A program made the translations under genes and the position numbers. A stretch of 64,000 nucleotides of DNA from Roseateles subflavus (GTDB lineage Bacteria; Pseudomonadota; Gammaproteobacteria; Burkholderiales; Burkholderiaceae_C), in assembly GCF_030285365.1 (NCBI RefSeq), contig NZ_JASVDS010000004.1, positions 62,001-126,000 on the forward strand, in the 5' to 3' direction. The notes under the pieces are model-generated. The model did no database searches, had not been told where the DNA came from, and was given only the letters and a program-made list of their open reading frames with translations. Shown here one piece after another: positions 59,603 to 64,000 of this stretch (positions are counted from its first letter, which is position 1; the number at the start of each line of letters is the position of its first letter).

Positions 59603-61471
59603 TCAGTCCTCGAGCTCGAAGATCTGGGCGGAGCGCGCCGGCAGGTCCAGGTGTTGCCCGAGCGTGCCGCGGCGGCCGCTCATCACCTCGTGCCAGCGCT
59701 GACCCGCGCGCAGCATCTCCGGGTAGCGGTCGATGGCCAGGCGGCCCGCCCGCTCGCCCTTGTGCAGGACCAGCATCAGTGTCTGGGCCCCCAGCTGGCG
59801 GAACAGCACGTAGGCGCCGTCCTTCGGGCTGTAGTGGACCAGCCGGCCCTCGTGGATCGCGGCCTGATGCCGGCGCCAGTTCAGCAGGCGGCGCAGCCAG
59901 TCCTGTGCCGCCCGCTGGCGGGGGGACAGCCCCTCGCCGGTGAAGGCGTTGACCGGGTCTCCCGCCCAACCGCCGGGGAAGTCGCCGCGCACCGCGCCGT
60001 CGTCCCGTTCGCGCGGGCTGCTGAGCAGGACCTCGGAGCCATAGAAGAACTGCGGGATCCGCCGCGTCATGGCCAGATAGGCCGTGGCCATCTGGTAGAG
60101 GGCGAGGTCCTCATGCAGGGCGGCGATGACGCGCGGCGTGTCGTGGTTGCCCTCGAAGACGACGAGCCGTGCCGGGTCGGGGTAGACGAAGTCATGGGCC
60201 AGCGCCTCGTAGAGCCGCGTGAAGCCCGTGGCGTGGCCGTCGGCCTCGGTCAGGGCCGCCAGCAGGGCCTCGTGCAGCGGGAAGTCCATCATGCTGGGCA
60301 TGTGGGAGACGTAGCCGTCGTGATTGCGCTTGCCGCGCTGCCAGTAGGCGACGACGGCCGGGTGTGGGCTCCACTCCTCGCCGACCATGGTCAGCCGCGG
60401 GTACTCCTCGAGCAGGCGTGCGCTCCAGCGGGCCAGGAAGGCCTTGTCGGAGTAGGAGTAGGTGTCCGTGCGGATGCCGCTGAGGCCGGCGTACTCGATC
60501 CACCAGAGGCTGTTCTGGATGAGATAGGTCGCGAGCACCGGCTGGCGCTGGTTGAGATCCGGCATGTTGGGCGTGAACCAGCCGTCCGTGAAGGCGCGGC
60601 GGTCGCTGTCCGCGGCATAGGGGTCCTGCACGGACAGGCGGGCGTGGCTGGTCTCCGTGTAGGTGGGCCACTGGTTGAGCCAGTCGCGCGTCGGGAGGTC
60701 ACGCATCCACCAGTGCCCGGCACCGATGTGGTTGAGCACGATGTCCTGGATCACGCCCAGGCCCTTGGCACGGGCCTCGCCGACGAAGGCGCGGAAGTCC
60801 TCGTTGCTCCCGAAGCGGGGGTCGATCCGGTAGAGGTCGGTGCTGGCGTAGCCGTGGTAGCTGTACTCCGGGCTGTCGTTCTCGGTGAGCGGCGTGGGCC
60901 AGATCTGGGTGAAGCCCATGCCGGCGATGTAGTCCAGGTGCTGGCGCATGCCGGCGAGGTTGCCGCCGTGGCGGCCGCCCGGCAGGTGGCGGCGCTCGCC
61001 TTCCTTCATGCCCGCGGGCGCCGGGGCCGGCCGGCCCTGGGCGAAGCGGTCCGGCACGATCAGGTAGATCGCGTCCTGCGGGCCGAAGCCCTGGCGCTGC
61101 GCCGAGCCGGGCGCGCGGGCCTGCAGCGGATAGGGATGCAGCAGCACCCGCCGTGTGCCATCCATCAGCTCGAGGGGGACGTCCCCGGGACGGGCGTCGG
61201 GCGCGATCTCGAGATCCAGCACCAGGTAGTTCGGGCTCTCCAGTCGCTGCTGGCCCCGCAGCGTCACGCCCGGGTGCGACACGCGAGCCTGCAGCCGGCC
61301 GATGCCTTCGCCGTGCAGCATCAGCTGCAGGCCCGGCTGTGTCATGCCCACCCACCAGGAGCGGGGTTCGATGTGGTCCAGTGTCATGGCGTGGGTGCAG
61401 CTGAGGAAGGCCAGGCCGAGCGCGAGGAGGCCGCGGCGCAGGACATGGGGCAGGGAGGCGCACAGGGGCAT
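59603..61471 (-). CDS. Exported GH13 cyclomaltodextrinase/neopullulanase-like enzyme
   Basis: About 622 aa from the ATG at 61471, giving signal peptide RRGLLALGLAFLSCTHA. An N-terminal beta-sandwich (about 25-115, IEPRSWWVGMTQPGLQLML) is typical of SusA/cyclomaltodextrinase types. GH13 barrel: DYIAGMGFTQIWPTPL, catalytic Asp about 334 in GIRTDTYSY, Glu about 362 in VGEEWSPH, and transition-state Asp about 444 in FEGNHDTPR. A C-terminal beta domain is present. It should hydrolyse maltodextrins or cyclodextrins. It lies 40 nt after the next GH13 gene on the same strand. Confidence 0.94.
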   Translation of the reverse strand: MPLCASLPHVLRRGLLALGLAFLSCTHAMTLDHIEPRSWWVGMTQPGLQLMLHGEGIGRLQARVSHPGVTLRGQQRLESPNYLVLDLEIAPDARPGDVPLELMDGTRRVLLHPYPLQARAPGSAQRQGFGPQDAIYLIVPDRFAQGRPAPAPAGMKEGERRHLPGGRHGGNLAGMRQHLDYIAGMGFTQIWPTPLTENDSPEYSYHGYASTDLYRIDPRFGSNEDFRAFVGEARAKGLGVIQDIVLNHIGAGHWWMRDLPTRDWLNQWPTYTETSHARLSVQDPYAADSDRRAFTDGWFTPNMPDLNQRQPVLATYLIQNSLWWIEYAGLSGIRTDTYSYSDKAFLARWSARLLEEYPRLTMVGEEWSPHPAVVAYWQRGKRNHDGYVSHMPSMMDFPLHEALLAALTEADGHATGFTRLYEALAHDFVYPDPARLVVFEGNHDTPRVIAALHEDLALYQMATAYLAMTRRIPQFFYGSEVLLSSPRERDDGAVRGDFPGGWAGDPVNAFTGEGLSPRQRAAQDWLRRLLNWRRHQAAIHEGRLVHYSPKDGAYVLFRQLGAQTLMLVLHKGERAGRLAIDRYPEMLRAGQRWHEVMSGRRGTLGQHLDLPARSAQIFELED

Positions 61472-61511
61472 GGAGTCACCATTCTCGGACAGGCGGGCCG
61501 GGCCGCCGGGA

Positions 61512-63122
61512 TCAGCGCAGGCGGTAGACCGCGAAGGACTGCGGCGGCAGTTGCAGGGCGTCGGCGCGCAGGGAGCCGCGGGGCTGCCTGCGGTCCAGCC
61601 GGCCCTGGGCGGCACTGCGCAGCAGGGGCTGCAGGCGCTGGGACGGCGCGAGGCCGGCCGGGCGTCCCTGCCAGGGCTCGCTGCCGTAGTTGATGAGCAC
61701 CAGCAAGACCTGACCCCGGCCGTCGCTGCCGTCGCTGCCCCAGCGGCGCTGGAAGCCGATCACGTGGCCGGACTGGAAGGCCTGGGTGTAGTCCCCGGCG
61801 CGCAGGGCAGGCTGGGCCTTGCGCAGGGCGATCAGGGTCTTGTAGTGGTTCAGCAGCGAGCCGGGGTCGCGCGCCTGGGCCGCCGCGTTGTGCGTGCCGG
61901 CATTCGGGGCCACGGCGCGGAAGGGCTGGCCGCTCGTGAAACCGCCCTGTGACGTCCAGCTCATGGGCGCGCGCAGCGGCACGTCGCCCGGGCCGGCCAC
62001 GCCGGCCATGCCGATCTCTTCACCGTAGTAGAGGAAGGGAATGCCGGGCATCAGCAGGTAGGTGGCGGCGGCGAGCCGGTACCGGGCCTCGTCGCCCGCC
62101 AGCTGGTCCCAGACGCGCGCGCCGGCAAAGATGTCGTGGTTGGCCAGCATGGTGGCCATGTTCAGCGGCGTGTGCTCGAAATGCGTCACGAGGGGCTGCA
62201 GCGCGGCCGCCTCGCCCCGGGCCGCCTGGATGATCAGGCGCTCCAGGCCGAAGTCGAAGGCGCTGCCGCACACGTCGGGGCTTGCATAGGCGGTGGGGCT
62301 GGCCGTGGCCTCGCAGACGCTGAAGCGGCCGGGGCGGCTGCGGATCAGCCGCGCGAAGTCGGCCGTCAGCGCGCGGCTCTCGGGCTGGTCGTTCCAGTCC
62401 CGGGCGCTGTTCTCGACGAGGTGCGGCACGGCGTCCAGCCGGAAGCCGTCCAGGCCGCGGTCCAGCCAGAAGCGCAGGCTCTCGCGGTGGTAGTCCACGA
62501 CGGCGGGATTGCGCAGGTTGAAGTCCGGCATGTGCGCGCCGAAGGTCGCGAAGAAGCGGGCGCTGTCGCTGGCCTGCCCGGGGAGGGCGTACCAGGGGGT
62601 GTGGCCCCAGATGTCCCAGTCCTTGAGGTCGGCGGGGGCGGGGTCCCGCCAGACGTACCAGTCGCGCCAGGGCGACTGCGGATTCGCGAGGCTGTCCTGG
62701 AACCATGGATGCTGGCTGGCGCTGTGGTTGAGGATGTAGTCCATCACCACGCCGATGCCGCGCCGGTGGGCCTCGCGCACGAAGGCGTCGAAATCGGCCA
62801 GGCTGCCGTAGTCCGGCTCGATCGCGCGGAAGTCGGTGATGGCGTAGCCGTGGTCGTGGTCGGCGCTACGGGTGATGGGCATGAGCCACAGGCCCGTCAC
62901 GCCCAGCTGCTGCAGATAGTCCAGCCGGCGGGTGAGGCCCCGCAGGTCGCCGATGCCGTCGCCGTCGCTGTCCTGGTAGGCCCGGACGAAGACCTCCATG
63001 AACACGCCCTGTGACCAGCCGGCCGGGGGGGTGGAGGCGGGCGCGCTGGCGGGCGCCGCCGAGGCGCCCCACGCCAGGCTGCTGATCAAGATTGAGAAAA
63101 TGATTCTGTAGTTCAAATACAT
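61512..63122 (-). CDS. Exported GH13 alpha-glucosidase/alpha-amylase
   Basis: 536 aa. Signal peptide (RIIFSILISSLAWGASA), whose codons are unusually AT-rich. GH13 motifs: SDGDGIGDLRGLTRRLDYLQ, GIGVVMDYILNHSA, catalytic Asp about 229 in GFRLDAVPH, Glu about 271 in SVCEATAS and Asp about 329 in LANHDIF. The QDSDGDGIGDL calcium/QPDLN-type start points to the oligo-1,6-glucosidase or trehalose-synthase-like branch (GH13_23/31/36 region). It likely cuts short oligomers in the periplasm. First gene of a two-gene operon, divergent from the pullulanase gene. Confidence 0.93.
   Translation of the reverse strand: MYLNYRIIFSILISSLAWGASAAPASAPASTPPAGWSQGVFMEVFVRAYQDSDGDGIGDLRGLTRRLDYLQQLGVTGLWLMPITRSADHDHGYAITDFRAIEPDYGSLADFDAFVREAHRRGIGVVMDYILNHSASQHPWFQDSLANPQSPWRDWYVWRDPAPADLKDWDIWGHTPWYALPGQASDSARFFATFGAHMPDFNLRNPAVVDYHRESLRFWLDRGLDGFRLDAVPHLVENSARDWNDQPESRALTADFARLIRSRPGRFSVCEATASPTAYASPDVCGSAFDFGLERLIIQAARGEAAALQPLVTHFEHTPLNMATMLANHDIFAGARVWDQLAGDEARYRLAAATYLLMPGIPFLYYGEEIGMAGVAGPGDVPLRAPMSWTSQGGFTSGQPFRAVAPNAGTHNAAAQARDPGSLLNHYKTLIALRKAQPALRAGDYTQAFQSGHVIGFQRRWGSDGSDGRGQVLLVLINYGSEPWQGRPAGLAPSQRLQPLLRSAAQGRLDRRQPRGSLRADALQLPPQSFAVYRLR
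61703..61717 (+). repeat. Dispersed 15-mer, copy 5
   Basis: Exact GCAAGACCTGACCCC on the plus strand, antisense to the GH13 gene, where it reads GQVLL. Confidence 0.7.
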
Positions 63123-63258
63123 GATCGCCCGCCGCTCAGAGGCTGGAGATGTCCTGTGCGGGATGAGGATAGTTGGAAATGCGCCTGCTGAAAACCCAGG
63201 TATTTTGCGGATGTAGTTTTGCTACTATTTCTTGTCTTCACGAGCGCCGATCGTCCCC
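63123..63258. promoter_or_regulatory. Divergent promoter region of the amylolytic genes
   Basis: The 136 bp between the GH13 operon and the pullulanase gene include an AT-rich block at 63200-63236, unusual for this genome, with a TACTAT -10-like element at 63223-63228 and a small dyad GTAG...CTAC (63213-63225) over it. This likely holds one or both promoters and possibly a maltose-type regulator site. Confidence 0.45.
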
Positions 63259-64000
63259 ATGAGCCGACTTCCCGCGAACCTGCCGCTGTCTGACCTCACT
63301 CGCCGGCGGAGGGGGGGCGTCCGGGGCCTGTCCCTGGGGCTGGCGCTCGCACTGGGTGGGCTCGGGCCGGCGATGGCCGACGAACGTGCATCGGCGCTCG
63401 CCGACTGCGACGCGCCCGGGCTGGCTTCCGTGCTCCACCCGGCGCCGGACGGCGCGCCGCTCTGGCCGGCCCGGGCGCATGCCCTGGACCTGCGGCATCT
63501 GCAGTGGCCCGGTGTCGGCGAGGCCGGCTCGCTCCACCTGGTCGCGGCCTGGCGGGGTGGGCTGGTGGCGCGCGTCGGCCAGGCGCTGACGGGCGCGGAC
63601 GCCCGCCTGCCCCTGCAGCGCGACGGCGCGCTCCCGCCGGCGCTGGCGCAGCGCTTCCCGCACCTGCGCGACGGCGGTGTGCTGCGCCTGCCCGAGGGGC
63701 AATCGCTCGACGAGCGCTGGCTGCGCGCCGAGCTGCTGCTGGTGCGGGAGGACGCGCAGGGCCATGTGCAGGACGCCAGCCGCGTGCAGGCGGCCGGCGC
63801 ACTCGACGCCCGCTTCGCGGATGCCGCCGAGGCGCTGGCCTACGGGCCGCTGTTCACGCCGGGACGCGCGGACGCCGGCCTGCGCCTGTGGGCGCCGACG
63901 GCGCACCGGGTGCAGGTCTGCCTCTATCCCGACGCCGAGTCGCCCGCCACCCGGGTGCAGCCCCTGCGCTGGGAGCCCGCGAGTGGCAGCTGGTCGCTGC
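63259..64000 (+). CDS. Pullulanase-type alpha-1,6-glucosidase, N-terminal part
   Basis: At least 247 aa, cut by the window's right edge. Signal peptide GVRGLSLGLALALGGLGPAMA. An N-terminal extension with RHLQWPGVGEAGSLHLVAAW resembles the CBM41/N1 regions of pullulanases. LRLWAPTAHRVQVCLYPDA (about residues 210-230) is the start of the CBM48 typical of pullulanase-type debranching enzymes. The catalytic domain is beyond the edge. It should debranch starch or pullulan to feed the two divergent GH13 enzymes. Confidence 0.9.
   Translation, partial: MSRLPANLPLSDLTRRRRGGVRGLSLGLALALGGLGPAMADERASALADCDAPGLASVLHPAPDGAPLWPARAHALDLRHLQWPGVGEAGSLHLVAAWRGGLVARVGQALTGADARLPLQRDGALPPALAQRFPHLRDGGVLRLPEGQSLDERWLRAELLLVREDAQGHVQDASRVQAAGALDARFADAAEALAYGPLFTPGRADAGLRLWAPTAHRVQVCLYPDAESPATRVQPLRWEPASGSWSL

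Overview
The window is about 70% GC, with dense gene packing, strong G/C third-position bias and a betaproteobacterial gene set: dapA-bamC, parE/parC, trhP, roxA, a pyrophosphate-type phosphofructokinase, and a GbsR-regulated DCC1/SDR/DoxX/DUF2269 operon. It fits a Burkholderiales chromosome, probably of the Roseateles/Mitsuaria/Rubrivivax kind. This is inferred from gene content and composition; no rRNA or tRNA is present to fix it. No insertion sequence, integrase, phage structural gene, CRISPR array or tRNA was recognised.

Region 1 (1-11.1 kb, minus strand) is the most unusual part. A SARP/BTAD-type activator (10125-11087) is followed by a tightly packed operon: an 86-aa protein, a 1594-aa protein that strings together a permuted-papain hydrolase, a trypsin-like protease, a PGRP-type amidase, a CHAP-like hydrolase and a lysozyme-like domain, three uncharacterised proteins, a subtilisin-like protease, and an unknown protein that runs off the window. 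Between activator and operon lie four copies of CATCAC spaced exactly 11 bp apart, the geometry of SARP operators. None of the complete operon products has an evident Sec signal peptide. I propose this as a candidate undescribed SARP-controlled hydrolase/protease system.

Region 2 (11.3-19.3 kb, minus) carries an HlyD-type adaptor, an ABC ATPase, a MacB/FtsX-type permease, a sigma-54 response regulator, a histidine kinase and a SlyD-like FKBP isomerase, probably a sensing and efflux or envelope-stress unit. Region 3 (19.5-28.8 kb) is mostly housekeeping: ribosomal oxygenase RoxA, a small lipoprotein with a strong promoter and terminator, bamC, dapA, a methyltransferase, an SDR, an MFS carrier with a 48-aa membrane protein behind it, and an exported, degenerate amidohydrolase with a histone-H1-like tail.

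Region 4 (28.9-40.9 kb, plus) is one long co-oriented run: parE, acetylpolyamine amidohydrolase, GNAT, lytic transglycosylase, parC, then an MksF-MksE-MksB-like condensin whose genes overlap. Both topoisomerase IV subunits and an SMC complex may therefore share transcription. Region 5 (40.9-49.7 kb) has MgtC/SapB, a four-gene overlapping redox/membrane operon under a GbsR-like regulator with a shared operator, an RCC1-repeat lipoprotein, trhP, a periplasmic binding protein-like protein and a P-loop protein.

Region 6 (49.7-64 kb) has the phosphofructokinase, an unknown 343-aa protein, a 1262-aa DyP peroxidase-cytochrome P450 fusion, a convergent nucleotidyl cyclase/AAA/TPR protein, and a starch/maltodextrin group (two exported GH13 enzymes divergent from a truncated pullulanase). 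A dispersed 15-bp word, GCAAGACCTGACCCC, recurs inside unrelated genes of regions 3 to 6.
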